Source of the DNA: JAXGMQ01 sp040768585
Lineage (GTDB): Bacteria; Caldisericota; Caldisericia; JAAYUI01
Direction of reading: 5' to 3'
Assembly: GCA_040768585.1 (NCBI GenBank)
Contig: JAXGMQ010000001.1
Span: 558,001-622,000 of the forward strand
Length of the DNA stretch: 64,000 bases
Shown: positions 42,711 through 52,020 of the stretch, in pieces
How positions within the stretch are numbered: position 1 is the first letter of the stretch
Layout of the letters: the number at the start of each line of letters is the position of its first letter
Notes under the pieces: model-generated
Told to the model about the DNA's origin: nothing
Database searches by the model: none
The model's input: the letters and a program-made list of their open reading frames with translations, nothing else
Position numbers and translations under genes: made by a program

Positions 42711-43867
42711 TCCAGAAGTTCTGATATCGCCAATGAGAAAATTTCGACGTCATCCTTTGTATTCCACGGGCCAATAGACACTCTGACAAGTCCGTCAGTT
42801 TTACCAAGTATACCTTTTATAAACGGAAACGCGCACATGTGTCCTGAGCGCACCTGGATTTTGTGCTTTCTGTCCAGGTGACAAGCGAGCGTATGAGCCT
42901 TCATTGAACCTGACCAGAAAGAGAGTGTCGGAGTGGAATCAATTGACGGGTGAAATACCTCGATATCAAAGCCGTAGAGTAGCTTTTCAATCCGATTCAT
43001 TAACTCTCTCTCATGCGTATAAATCTCAGGGAGATTCTGCGATTTTAACCACTCAATCGATGCGACAAGACCTATAACGCCTTCTACTGAGAACGTGCCG
43101 GATTCAAAGCCCTCGGGATAGTCCTTCAGAGTGAATCCATCCAATGTCACGTCCTTTACAGATCCACCACCGACAATAAGTGGTTTGATACGCTTTGCGC
43201 CAATCTCAGACGAAAGAAGGAGTCCGATTCCTTTAGGGGCATTCATCTTGTGACCAGATACGGCAAGGTAATCACACCCAATATCTGAGAAATCAATCGG
43301 TTTGTGGGGCGCGAGTTGAGCGGCATCGACAAGGGAAAGTGCTCCGGCTTGTCTACTGATCGCTGATAATTCCTTTATCGGCTGGACTGCTCCTGTGACA
43401 TTCGACGCACCTGAGAATGCCGCAACTTTTACACCAGAAATCTTTGACTTGAAATCCTCAACGTCAATTCTGCCATGAATGTCACACTCTACCCAAACTA
43501 TCTCAACCTCCGCAAGGTCTAGCCACGGGAGGATATTAGCGTGATGGTCAATTTTTGTGAGAAGCACTTTGTCACCACGCGATAGCCTGAGACCCTTGGC
43601 AATCCAATTGATTGAGTGGGTTGCTCCAGGCGTGAAGGCAAGTTGTTCTGGTTTTGCTCCAAAAAATGCCGCCAGACTCTCTCTTGCGTCTTCGATTATC
43701 GCCGATGTTTCAAGCGATCTTCTGTAGGCACTTCGACCTGCGTTGCAACAGGAGTTGACATAATAACCCGACACAGCCTCTATTGCGCGTCTTGGCACAA
43801 GACCCGTCGAGGCTGCATCGAGATTAACGACCCCTCTTGCCGCTGGAAATTCCGGCTTGAGAGACAC
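42707..43867 (-). CDS. Class-V aminotransferase / cysteine desulfurase-like PLP enzyme
   Basis: A 386-residue fold-type I PLP enzyme like SufS/CsdA/NifS. Seen: VNLDAASTGLVPRRAIEAV, FTPGATHSINWIAKGL, HHANILPWL, SLVDAAQLAPHKPID (PLP-binding Asp), the Schiff-base Lys in YLAVSGHKMNAPKGIGLLL near residue 210, and RSGHMCAFPFI (candidate catalytic Cys near residue 345). Sulfur transfer from cysteine is likely, but isopenicillin-epimerase-like enzymes share the motifs. GTG start. It follows a roadblock/V4R operon with a 1-base gap and is coupled to the 88-residue protein. No sufB/C/U or isc gene is near. Confidence 0.87.
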   Translation of the reverse strand: MSLKPEFPAARGVVNLDAASTGLVPRRAIEAVSGYYVNSCCNAGRSAYRRSLETSAIIEDARESLAAFFGAKPEQLAFTPGATHSINWIAKGLRLSRGDKVLLTKIDHHANILPWLDLAEVEIVWVECDIHGRIDVEDFKSKISGVKVAAFSGASNVTGAVQPIKELSAISRQAGALSLVDAAQLAPHKPIDFSDIGCDYLAVSGHKMNAPKGIGLLLSSEIGAKRIKPLIVGGGSVKDVTLDGFTLKDYPEGFESGTFSVEGVIGLVASIEWLKSQNLPEIYTHERELMNRIEKLLYGFDIEVFHPSIDSTPTLSFWSGSMKAHTLACHLDRKHKIQVRSGHMCAFPFIKGILGKTDGLVRVSIGPWNTKDDVEIFSLAISELLE

Positions 43868-43868
43868 C

Positions 43869-44243
43869 TTACATTACCAGGACTTTATACATAGCAGCTG
43901 TTGCCTGCTTACCCTCAAGATAGAGCATTCCAAGGTTTTTCTGTTCTGCTGATGTGGAAACTACAAGAACCGCCTCAGATCCAACAGCAAAGAGGGTGAT
44001 ATATCCTTCGTCTGTTCTGATGGTTATATCGTTGAGGTCCGGTTTCTCCATTGTTTGTGATGTTCTTCTTCCGATTGACAGAAGCGATGCACACATGGCT
44101 GACATTCTCTCGTCTGACTCCGACATACTAGTCGATGCGAGAATCAAACCATCTGAAGAGCCAACTATCGCCTTCTGGACGCCTGATACGTTTGCTGTCA
44201 ACCTTCCAAGTATCGCCTGCAGTTGTTCTGAAACTGATGGCAT
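43869..44243 (-). CDS. Roadblock/LC7-domain protein
   Basis: A 124-residue single-domain roadblock/LC7 protein (LQAILGRLTANVSGVQKAIVGSSDGLILASTSMS, then ERMSAMCASLLSIGRRTSQTM and LFAVGSEAVLVVSTSAEQKNLGMLYLE). Bacterial relatives such as MglB act as partners of small GTPases or of sensor modules. No GTPase gene is in this cassette. AGGAGGGG precedes the ATG. It is the fourth gene of the minus-strand run begun at 45905, after three V4R-type proteins. Confidence 0.9.
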   Translation of the reverse strand: MPSVSEQLQAILGRLTANVSGVQKAIVGSSDGLILASTSMSESDERMSAMCASLLSIGRRTSQTMEKPDLNDITIRTDEGYITLFAVGSEAVLVVSTSAEQKNLGMLYLEGKQATAAMYKVLVM

Positions 44244-44259
44244 CTATCCCCTCCTCTTT

Positions 44260-44877
44260 TTATATATCAAACCCAAACTTCTTCTTTGACTCTTTTGCGC
44301 TGAATTTACAGACATCGCCTGACATAGCAGCACACACTTCCTCTGTACCTGTAAATGTATGCGGTTTCTGGTCATAGAGCAAATCCATTATACCACCAAC
44401 CACGCCAGTCCACATATGACAAATCGGGAATTTTGATTCTGAACTATATCTGTGCTTGTATGCGTCGACATAGTAGCTGTGCTCAACTGTGAAATCCAGC
44501 GTTTTTGCTGACTCATCGAGTTTCCAGTCGGCAACCTTTCCCCAACCCAGGCAGTTTGTGATTGCAAAAATGGCTGAAAGTTTGTCCTGAATGTTTTGGA
44601 CATTTGGTTCGATCAGTTGATTCCATTCATCGGAGGTTGTGATGCCCCTGTATGTGCTGATCGCACACCACTGAGCGGCGTCCACCAAGACCTTTTCAGC
44701 AAGTTTACGCGATGGCTCGCCACCCATTGAATCAATCAGATCAAACTCTCGACCAACAAGATAGTCAGCATTATCAGCTTTGAGGATGACACCAAATCTT
44801 CTGAGGATACCGGTGCTCTCATCGCCAACCAAACCCAGACCGAGAAATGCTTCTCTTATTGCGTTATGGTCTATCAT
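44260..44877 (-). CDS. V4R-type sensor protein (paralogue 1)
   Basis: A 205-residue protein with a C-terminal 4-vinyl-reductase (V4R)-like domain: KFPICHMWTGVVGGIMDLL and the closing FTGTEEVCAAMSGDVCKFSA (Cys pair near 185 and 192). V4R domains bind small hydrophobic ligands or metal in sensors and in BchJ. The N-terminal part is helical (FDLIDSMGGEPSRKLAEKVLVDAAQWCAI). It overlaps the next paralogue by 1 base, with AGAGGTG before its ATG. Ligand unknown. Confidence 0.78.
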   Translation of the reverse strand: MIDHNAIREAFLGLGLVGDESTGILRRFGVILKADNADYLVGREFDLIDSMGGEPSRKLAEKVLVDAAQWCAISTYRGITTSDEWNQLIEPNVQNIQDKLSAIFAITNCLGWGKVADWKLDESAKTLDFTVEHSYYVDAYKHRYSSESKFPICHMWTGVVGGIMDLLYDQKPHTFTGTEEVCAAMSGDVCKFSAKESKKKFGFDI

Positions 44878-45425
44878 TACAGCACCTCTACATCAAATTC
44901 ACACGCCTGCGAACCCATTGTGTGGCAGACGGTCTCGGTAACCTTTACTTCTCCAACATTCTTCCCAAGAGCAAGTTCGAAGGCGGCAGCAATGGCTCCA
45001 GACTGGTCGTGGCAAACTGGATTCTCTCTTTTTGACCAGTTCCATTTCTCCTGATTCTCTTTCCAGCCCTCTGCCATGTATGATGGGTCTGATATGACCT
45101 TGCTCTTCTTATCTCCAAACTCTACGAGGCTGATGTTGCCATGCCCCAAAACCTTATAAAGCTCAAAGATGGATGTGAGTTTCTCCTGTGGCGTCGCACC
45201 ACCTAGAATATCATTAAGCCCTTTAAGCACCCCCAGAGTTGTTTTTTCGGCGGACTTGAAGAGAAGTTCCCTTGCCTTCTCAAATCCAAGGGTGTCTTCC
45301 AGTCCTTTGAGAATGCGAGTGTTGAATTTGTCACAATGGTAGGCAAAAACCTCACTGCCAATCCTGAGCTCTGATTTCTCTGCATTTACTGAGACATTAC
45401 CAATTACAGTATCTCTTACACCCAT
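44877..45425 (-). CDS. V4R-type sensor protein (paralogue 2)
   Basis: A 182-residue paralogue with the same plan: helical N-terminal half (ILKGLEDTLGFEKARELLFKSAEKTTLGVLKGL), then V4R-like NPVCHDQSGAIAAAFELALG and VTETVCHTMGSQACEFDVEVL, the typical V4R end (Cys-x6-7-Cys-x-Phe). Family knowledge gives ligand or metal sensing; the signal is not shown. AGGTCTAA precedes the ATG. The gene is 0 bases from its upstream neighbour and overlaps the downstream one by 1. Confidence 0.82.
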   Translation of the reverse strand: MGVRDTVIGNVSVNAEKSELRIGSEVFAYHCDKFNTRILKGLEDTLGFEKARELLFKSAEKTTLGVLKGLNDILGGATPQEKLTSIFELYKVLGHGNISLVEFGDKKSKVISDPSYMAEGWKENQEKWNWSKRENPVCHDQSGAIAAAFELALGKNVGEVKVTETVCHTMGSQACEFDVEVL

Positions 45426-45905
45426 TTAGACCTCCATCTTTGTGATGCGGGAGACACATTTGACGCCTGGGGCAAAGGATTCCAATGTGGCTCTGTTCTT
45501 CAGATTCATCATCCTGCAACCGCCTGATGCGATTTCAGCCATAATGCAAGGCAGTTTCTTCTTGTCGATTCTTCCGCCGGCGATTATCTCGCTAAACATT
45601 GATGCGCACATGTTCGCGTTTGGACAGATCCCGATAGACAACTCGGTATCATCTCCAGCCGCATTTACATTCCAGTCGATCTCACCTGGATTCATCGATT
45701 TTACACTCTCACCTACCGAGACTGTAACTTCTGGGATTGTTGTGCCTGAAATTGGTTTTGCGCCTTTCTCTTCTGCAACACCCATCATGGCCTCTCCAGC
45801 TTTTGAGACAAACATCTTCAACTGTTCAATCCCCACAATGTAACTGAAGGATCTGAGTAACCCTTCAATAGACAACTCCAACCATTTAGGGTTTATATCA
45901 CCCAT
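45426..45905 (-). CDS. Cys-rich V4R-like protein, first gene of the roadblock cassette
   Basis: A 159-residue protein sharing size and plan with the two V4R proteins (LELSIEGLLRSFSYIVGIEQLKMFVSKAGEAMMGVAEEKG at the start) but with a different C-terminal half: ICPNANMCASMFSEI, LPCIMAEIASGGCRMM and GVKCVSRI. Six cysteines could hold a metal or Fe-S cluster. I assign it to the V4R/methanogen-output-like group by plan only. ATG 45905 is 5 bases after GGAGG; ATG 45917 overlaps that site. Confidence 0.6.
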   Translation of the reverse strand: MGDINPKWLELSIEGLLRSFSYIVGIEQLKMFVSKAGEAMMGVAEEKGAKPISGTTIPEVTVSVGESVKSMNPGEIDWNVNAAGDDTELSIGICPNANMCASMFSEIIAGGRIDKKKLPCIMAEIASGGCRMMNLKNRATLESFAPGVKCVSRITKMEV

Positions 45906-46391
45906 GAACACCTCCATAGATAAATCAAAACACTAAGAACGCACTGAATACAAATCTTCCGGGAATCGAATTTTGATGATAGTGACAGCATTTGAGTGAG
46001 ATGCCTAGTGTTTTTAGTTAACAGCTTGATAATATAATATTTATGCTTATAAGTCAAATGGATATGACTAGCAAATTGGCATAGTATCCTATTTGTGTAG
46101 ATTTTTTGATTTTATGTCGTCAATGAATATGCAATATGTTTAGTATTTGTTGATGTATATTTCATCTACAATAGATTTGGATAAGAACTACACCCCTGAT
46201 ATGCAATCGCTGGTTACTTCTACAGGAAAGACACCAAAGATAATAAATTGACTATGTCATCATAACATCGGGTCACCGCTATATTTCTCAGTTGATGGTA
46301 AGGAACAATAAGTGTTGGGGCTAAGAAAAACTGAAGAATACGACAAGCACAAAACAGAAGGAGGGAGGTTTCCAAGAAGAGGTAAAAATGA
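45906..46391. other. Intergenic region between divergent genes (486 bases)
   Basis: AT-rich, no open frame with a good start. It must hold the promoter of the V4R cassette, but I see no convincing -35/-10 pair. A GGAGGGAGG purine run at about 46361-46370 precedes a 9-codon frame (ATG 46388, stop 46415-46417) that ends one base before an ATG of the next small gene. Confidence 0.4.
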
Positions 46392-46589
46392 TTGAAGTAT
46401 GCGGATTTCTTCACTAACATGACCTACAAGGGGGTTTGTACGTCGTTCTTGACGAATATAGCTGTATTGTGCGCTAGTGCCGGTGTTGTGCTAATTGGAA
46501 TTTCCTTGTTGCTAACACAAAAAAGAGTCACAAAACTTGAAGAAAGGATAAAAGTCTTAGAGAAAAGAATCGAGAATAAATCCTCTTAA
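46392..46589 (+). CDS. Small single-span membrane protein with coiled-coil tail
   Basis: A 65-residue product: a polar N-terminus, one hydrophobic helix (NIAVLCASAGVVLIGISLLL, about 22-41) and a charged heptad-like tail (KRVTKLEERIKVLEKRIENK). No homologue recognised. The TTG at 46392 has AGAGG 9 bases upstream. Translation could also begin at ATG 46419, coupled to the stop of a 9-codon upstream frame. It lies between divergent and convergent genes with no partner. Confidence 0.5.
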   Translation: MKYADFFTNMTYKGVCTSFLTNIAVLCASAGVVLIGISLLLTQKRVTKLEERIKVLEKRIENKSS

Positions 46590-46655
46590 AAGATATCATA
46601 AATCAAACTTCAACCTAAATAAGCGAACAAGAGGGCATTGTATTTGATAACACAT

Positions 46656-46689
46656 AAAAATGGGGTGGTAGAAATCAATCACCACCCCA
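46656..46689 (-). terminator. Rho-independent terminator of the CAP-domain gene
   Basis: On the minus strand TGGGGTGGT / ACCACCCCA (9-bp stem, 11-base loop) is followed by a T run, about 36 bases after the stop of the 1729-residue protein. Confidence 0.85.
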
Positions 46690-46724
46690 CTGTATGCCAG
46701 ATTCACCTCAAATCCAACTCACCC

Positions 46725-49700
46725 CTAATTTGTGAGATTTATCAACACCGCTCTCTCTGAACCAATCCACTCAACTCCTGCTCCTAGTTGTTCGGAGATG
46801 AAGCGGAGCGGAACAAATGTTCGACCACTTCTGATGATAGCGGGAGCATCAAGCACAACATCAATCCCATTCACCTGGGCTCTTGGTTCTCCGATAAACA
46901 GTGTTATTTCGAGTCCTGCTCCAAAGATGTACACCTCTTTGGTCAATCCACTCATTGGAGCCCAATCAAACTCGGTTCCCAGAGCTTCACCGATTAGCCT
47001 GAGTGGAACCATGGTTCTGCTGCTTTCGATAAACGGCGCTGGGTTGGAAACAACAGCCTGACCATCAACAACCTTCTCCTGCCCATTAAATGTGACATCT
47101 TGCTTACCAATCCAGAGCTTTATCTGCAAGTCGTCGCCAACAACAAGCACACCAAGTTTGACAACCTCCGTTTTGCCAGCAGCTTGCACAAATATCACAT
47201 CACCATACTCACCAACTCGACTCAGTTGCGACGCGTCAACCTCAACTTGTACCGTTTTTTCACCATCTTCAGGAACAGTGAACTCTGCCGGGGTGATCCT
47301 AATCAAACCATTGTCAGATGCTGTCAGCACCGTTGTTTTCATGTCCCCAAAGCCGGAATTGATGACATCAAAACTTGCTTCTACCTTCGAGTTTTTGTTA
47401 GCCGTCAGTCCGATGTAGTTGTCAGATAATTCCAAAACAGGATTGCCAAGAACAGACAGCTTAACAGGCACATCTTTTGTCTCCTCGGTTACAAGCAAAT
47501 CATCCTCGGTCTCAGTGAACTCCTCGTAAACAAGCGACAGCACGGTGTCATAATCGCCAGGCTCTAGTTCCCTCGAATCAATTATGAGTTCAAGCGTGTT
47601 TTCACCAGGAAGCAAGTATGTATTCATCGGCAACAGCCAATCTGTACTTTCAGGAGTCAGGATTGAGACACCATCCACTGACCCAGGTATCGTCACCTTT
47701 ATCTCCTTGGTCACCACCTCGTTTGGCTGCACACCTATCTCAATGGTTTCAGGCATGACAGTAATCTCATCGGCTACAGCAAAATTCACTGCATTGATGC
47801 AGTTTGCTAACCGATAATGACCATCAACACTACTTTGGAGCTTGTAGAAATCCCACTTACTCATGGTAATGTCATTTAGCAGCGGCCAGTGGACAGACCA
47901 CTCCAGGTCATCACAATCGACTGTGAATTTCCCATTTGCTCCTGCTTTGTATGAGATCATCGCAGGTTTGTCAATTGCCAGAGACGGCACACCAGTCAGT
48001 TGTGTTTTGTATCCACTTGAGCCATACGCCAACTCGTTTCCAGTGCCAATTGCACCAAGAGTGAGAGTCGACTCCCCATCGAGAGAAGGTGGCACATAGA
48101 TGCTCTTGCCAACAATTGCTGGGAGTGGCAGTGAGAAGTTATCAGGTTCAACCCGGATAGGAAGGTATGTGATTGACGCATTTTCACCCATGCCGTTTGT
48201 CAAAACCACAAACACCATCTCGGAGCTGAATTTTGTTTCTGGTTTCATCCAGATGTTAGGCTTTTCCTCAGAAAGTGCCTTTAGCGCTTCATCATAGGTG
48301 ATGGTGAGTGTTTTAGTATAATTGATTTCGTCTTTGGAAAAGAGCATGTCTTTGCCAGATATGGTCATGCCACTAGGTGCTATTGGGTAGCTGTTTTTGC
48401 CCCTGAAAATCCTTAATGGATAGGTTTCATCAGCTTTTTCGCCGACTGTAAAGAAGAAGAACTGACCACCTGATTTTGACTGGTAGTCGTTTGTGTGGAT
48501 TGTGGTGAGTGTGTAATCTCCCTGGTACTCAAATCCTTTGTTCAGACCATGGGTATCAATTGCAAACGTAACGCTATGAGGTGCAACGAGTTTCTTAGCA
48601 TCCGTCAGTTCCCATTTGCCCTCGCCCATCTTTTTCCAGCCACTCGCTTCGACCACTTTAAGCCACTTCTTATCTGTCTCAATCACCTGTTTTGTCACAG
48701 TTTTCGGGAGACCTGGAAGTTTTTCTGATTTGTAGGCAATGGATTTCACATCGAGTGTCAAAGCGCTTGGTGTCACAGTCACTACCTTGCCATCATCGTC
48801 ATCATCTGGCGGTGGGGGTGGGGGAGGAGGTGGTGGGGGAGTGCCAGTGCATGGGATTACATAAACGATGATGTAGAAATCAGCAATAGTCTTGTGTGGA
48901 AGACAATCCGCGGTTCTTGTCCCGACATAGCCAATTCTCCACCAGAAATATCTACCAGGCGACAATCCTTTTACATTCACCTTGATGTTCCTTGTGACAA
49001 CACCACCACCTGCTGGTATTTTGAGATTTCCACCGAGGTCACACCGTGACCAAACCGCGTTGGTTTCAAGCGGGATGAATGTCCCTTTCAACTCGTCGCT
49101 ACAACCTGCTTTTGTGTAGATGTCATTTAGGGTGAAGGTGATGGGACTGCCCCCAGCGGCTCTGACCGAGGTTTCTGTCCCATACCACCACAGAAATGAT
49201 GTAGCCGGGACAAATGGAGCTATCACTGCTGGGCATGGTTTATAATCAGTCTTGAAAATATCAATTGGTGGTACACGCAACAATCCAAAAAGCCAGGGAA
49301 CAGGTTTTACGCCACCTGGTAGGCAAATGTTTGTAGGAGCTGGAGCTACCGCTGTCCACTTGAGGTCCACGCTGTTTGTCTGTATTGTGAGTTTGGCTTT
49401 TGTTTTCTTCGTTACCGATCTCTCTGGACACTCTGGCACACTACCTACCACAGTAAACTCAAGTGTATCAACCTGCGCGCAGAGATTTGAGCCTGAGACA
49501 GTTACTTTGACCTGTTTCGTTTGACCTGGGGCAAGTGTCATCTTCTCATTGTAGATTTTTATATCGTTCTTTGTGAGCGCTTTACCATCACAATTTTTGA
49601 GGTTATTTTTTTGTGTAGTCACAACGGAGAGCGTGCATTTACCTGTGTTTGTGACTTTTATCTTGAAATATGCCCTCTTTTGCTCAGGTTTTCCAACAGA

Positions 49701-51914
49701 GTTGCATATCGTGACATCATCAGGAGTTGTTATTTCCATCCCGATCGGCAAGAGCTTGGACTTGAAAGAGATCTCCTTTGCTTTACCACAAGCAAACACT
49801 GTGAGGTGCCACATTATCTCTTCTTTTGAGAGATCATGCTTGAATCTGAGCTTGACTGTTTTGCTCTCGCCCCCATCAAGACTGAATTTCTGTGGGTCAG
49901 CTGTCAGTCCAGTTGAGTTTGGCTTGACCTCAAACTCAATGACACACCCTTTGGGGCAAGGATTTGTCACAACGAGTTCAGCCACATTCTCATCATCACA
50001 GCATACCTCAACATCGGACGGTTTTGAGACACTGAAATCGCAACACCTGATGCTCTTGAATTCCCTCCCAGTTTCGATGTTGCAGGCAATCACCTCAAAA
50101 CCCCACTCTTTGGTAGTGTTTTCGGTAACAGGATGTGAGAAGGTGACTGTCACCACTTGACTCTCACCCCCATCCAATGTGAATTCCTTTGGCGAAATCA
50201 ACAAACCCTTACCTTTTGTCGCTTGAACCACAAAGTCAATCTTATCACCTTTTGGACAAAGGTTCGTGACAGTCACTTTTTGCGAACCAACATCCATTTC
50301 CTCACCACACATATTCACATCCTGCGGCTCGGAAACCGAGTATTTGCAACACACCTCAACGGGATATGTGTAGAATGTAAATCCCTTCCCCTCAGAGCAG
50401 TCTGGGTTAATGTAGATATTCCACTGAAGTGGCCCACTCGCTGAGGCTGGTTGTGTCACATAGATATTGACTTTGGTTTTAGTACAACCCGGGAGTGTGA
50501 ATGTCTGGGGGTCAAACCTCACTCCGGGGCTTTGTGATGTCATTGTGAACTTGATGGGGGTCTCTGGGTTTGGTTTGCAGCAGAGGTTTTTTACCTCAAG
50601 CTGCAATATCCCCGTTTCACCAGGTTTTAGGTCGAGTCGAGGCACTCCACTCGTGTTGTCATCTGATATGATAAAACCTGCATCCCACTTGCAGCAGTCC
50701 TCGATTATTTCAACCGTCACCGACACCGAGAACTCACACCCGCACAATCCCTCGCAGGCATAGGCGTAGCCCGTAATATAACCTGTTATAGTTGACTTGC
50801 CATGGGGAAGCTTTGAACCGTCTATCTTGAAACAAATCTGCGATGAGGTTCTGCCAATCTTTGATGGGGCTGATGTTATTTCTATAAAGTCTGATGACTC
50901 AAACTCGACATACATATTGTTGCATTCGGCTGCAACCGCCACACACCCAGCTTGAATCTCAGCTCGAGTCATCTTAACAGAGACACTGTTGTTTGAGAGC
51001 TGGCATATTGGACACCTAAGCTTTAGACTGACCGGGAAAACCCGTGTTCCAGCTTCGCTTGAGATGGTGATGTTTGCAGTCTTGTTCGCATCAGCGCAAC
51101 TCCTGAGAGTGACTGTGATACTAATGGTTTGAGACTGCCCGGGGGCAAGCGAGAACCCTGTGCTCGATACTGTCATCCATGGTGCAGATGGTGAAACGGA
51201 GACACTATAGGAAAGCCCAATCTCACCGACGTTTGTGATGGTGATTGAGCCCCTGCCAGACTCACCAACACAGAGTTCAAATGTGAAGCCACTTTCTGTT
51301 GTGACTGTGCCTTCACCGGAACCACCGCCAGTGTCACCTCCGCCTGTGCCACCACCATCATCTCCGCCACCGCCCCCGGCTGAGTCACTCTTAATACCCA
51401 TAAAGGTGAAGAAGTATCCCTTATCCGCTGAGTTTGCGATGCCGACAGCTCCAAGGTTTGTTTGAGAATTTAGCAGATTGGCATTGTGTCCGGATGATTC
51501 AACCCATTGTTCAAATGCCTTTTGAACTGGATCATCATACCCTCTGTTTTGGGCAACATTTTCGGTGTAGTAAGAGTAGGAGATTCCAGCATCATCAAGC
51601 CTGTCTGCTGGGCCTTTACCATCGAGTGTGTGCGAAAGCTCATTTTGCGAGAGCATGTTGTTTGAATGCGCCTGGCAAACCCCAGCAAGCGCTGAATCCC
51701 ACGATAGAGCTTGTAGTCCATTCTGCACTCTGTATGTGTTTATCTTAGAAAACAACGACGAACTACCGCTGTTGTCGGCAAAAAACACCGCTTGTGTTTC
51801 TGTTTCGTATTCGTTTCCCATGTCCAGTCTGGCGCTGACACCTTTTGTCGTTAGCCCTGGAAAAACTGAGACAAGCAGTAGAACCACCACGGTGACTTGA
51901 AGCACTCTCTTCAT
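46725..51914 (-). CDS. Giant secreted CAP/SCP-domain protein with Cys-paired Ig-like repeats and two stalk domains
   Basis: A 1729-residue exported protein. Signal peptide (RVLQVTVVVLLLVSVFPG). CAP/SCP domain at about 55-172 with family residues INTYRVQNGLQALSWD, AHSNNML, LSHTL, TENVA and HNANLLN. A Gly-rich linker (about 178-203) follows, then a train of Ig/BACON-like domains (about 205-860). Several open with adjacent cysteines: CCKWDAGF, CCKYSVSEPQDV, CCDFSVSKPSDV. A run of 11 prolines and 5 aspartates lies near residue 1030, followed by more beta-rich sequence. Two stalk domains close the protein (about 1615-1729, RTMVPLRLIGEALG and RTFVPLRFISEQLG). It is likely a surface or envelope scaffold; the CAP activity is unknown. 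ATG follows GAGGAGGG, inside a hairpin-rich leader. Confidence 0.85.
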   Translation of the reverse strand: MKRVLQVTVVVLLLVSVFPGLTTKGVSARLDMGNEYETETQAVFFADNSGSSSLFSKINTYRVQNGLQALSWDSALAGVCQAHSNNMLSQNELSHTLDGKGPADRLDDAGISYSYYTENVAQNRGYDDPVQKAFEQWVESSGHNANLLNSQTNLGAVGIANSADKGYFFTFMGIKSDSAGGGGGDDGGGTGGGDTGGGSGEGTVTTESGFTFELCVGESGRGSITITNVGEIGLSYSVSVSPSAPWMTVSSTGFSLAPGQSQTISITVTLRSCADANKTANITISSEAGTRVFPVSLKLRCPICQLSNNSVSVKMTRAEIQAGCVAVAAECNNMYVEFESSDFIEITSAPSKIGRTSSQICFKIDGSKLPHGKSTITGYITGYAYACEGLCGCEFSVSVTVEIIEDCCKWDAGFIISDDNTSGVPRLDLKPGETGILQLEVKNLCCKPNPETPIKFTMTSQSPGVRFDPQTFTLPGCTKTKVNIYVTQPASASGPLQWNIYINPDCSEGKGFTFYTYPVEVCCKYSVSEPQDVNMCGEEMDVGSQKVTVTNLCPKGDKIDFVVQATKGKGLLISPKEFTLDGGESQVVTVTFSHPVTENTTKEWGFEVIACNIETGREFKSIRCCDFSVSKPSDVEVCCDDENVAELVVTNPCPKGCVIEFEVKPNSTGLTADPQKFSLDGGESKTVKLRFKHDLSKEEIMWHLTVFACGKAKEISFKSKLLPIGMEITTPDDVTICNSVGKPEQKRAYFKIKVTNTGKCTLSVVTTQKNNLKNCDGKALTKNDIKIYNEKMTLAPGQTKQVKVTVSGSNLCAQVDTLEFTVVGSVPECPERSVTKKTKAKLTIQTNSVDLKWTAVAPAPTNICLPGGVKPVPWLFGLLRVPPIDIFKTDYKPCPAVIAPFVPATSFLWWYGTETSVRAAGGSPITFTLNDIYTKAGCSDELKGTFIPLETNAVWSRCDLGGNLKIPAGGGVVTRNIKVNVKGLSPGRYFWWRIGYVGTRTADCLPHKTIADFYIIVYVIPCTGTPPPPPPPPPPPDDDDDGKVVTVTPSALTLDVKSIAYKSEKLPGLPKTVTKQVIETDKKWLKVVEASGWKKMGEGKWELTDAKKLVAPHSVTFAIDTHGLNKGFEYQGDYTLTTIHTNDYQSKSGGQFFFFTVGEKADETYPLRIFRGKNSYPIAPSGMTISGKDMLFSKDEINYTKTLTITYDEALKALSEEKPNIWMKPETKFSSEMVFVVLTNGMGENASITYLPIRVEPDNFSLPLPAIVGKSIYVPPSLDGESTLTLGAIGTGNELAYGSSGYKTQLTGVPSLAIDKPAMISYKAGANGKFTVDCDDLEWSVHWPLLNDITMSKWDFYKLQSSVDGHYRLANCINAVNFAVADEITVMPETIEIGVQPNEVVTKEIKVTIPGSVDGVSILTPESTDWLLPMNTYLLPGENTLELIIDSRELEPGDYDTVLSLVYEEFTETEDDLLVTEETKDVPVKLSVLGNPVLELSDNYIGLTANKNSKVEASFDVINSGFGDMKTTVLTASDNGLIRITPAEFTVPEDGEKTVQVEVDASQLSRVGEYGDVIFVQAAGKTEVVKLGVLVVGDDLQIKLWIGKQDVTFNGQEKVVDGQAVVSNPAPFIESSRTMVPLRLIGEALGTEFDWAPMSGLTKEVYIFGAGLEITLFIGEPRAQVNGIDVVLDAPAIIRSGRTFVPLRFISEQLGAGVEWIGSERAVLINLTN

Positions 51915-51917
51915 GAT

Positions 51918-52015
51918 ACCCTCCTCGGTCGCCTTTTGCGCGCGACCAACCTACCACAAAGCGCACCACCCACCGCCTCTTTTGGTGGGTGAAACACTCC
52001 ACAAAACCCTTGTGG
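51918..52015 (-). promoter_or_regulatory. Structured 5' leader of the CAP-domain gene (three hairpins)
   Basis: Three perfect stems lie between the probable promoter and the ribosome site: CCACAA/TTGTGG (51999-52015), CACCCACC/GGTGGGTG (51967-51991) and GGTCGC/GCGACC (51927-51947). The last abuts GAGGAGG (51919-51925), so folding could limit ribosome access. I cannot match it to a known riboswitch. Confidence 0.55.
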
Positions 52016-52020
52016 TATTT

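Noticed and set aside
46725..51914. Several frames of 70-195 codons on the plus strand inside the CAP-protein gene
   Set aside because: They mirror the strongly biased minus-strand gene, lack ribosome sites and show no domain sense.
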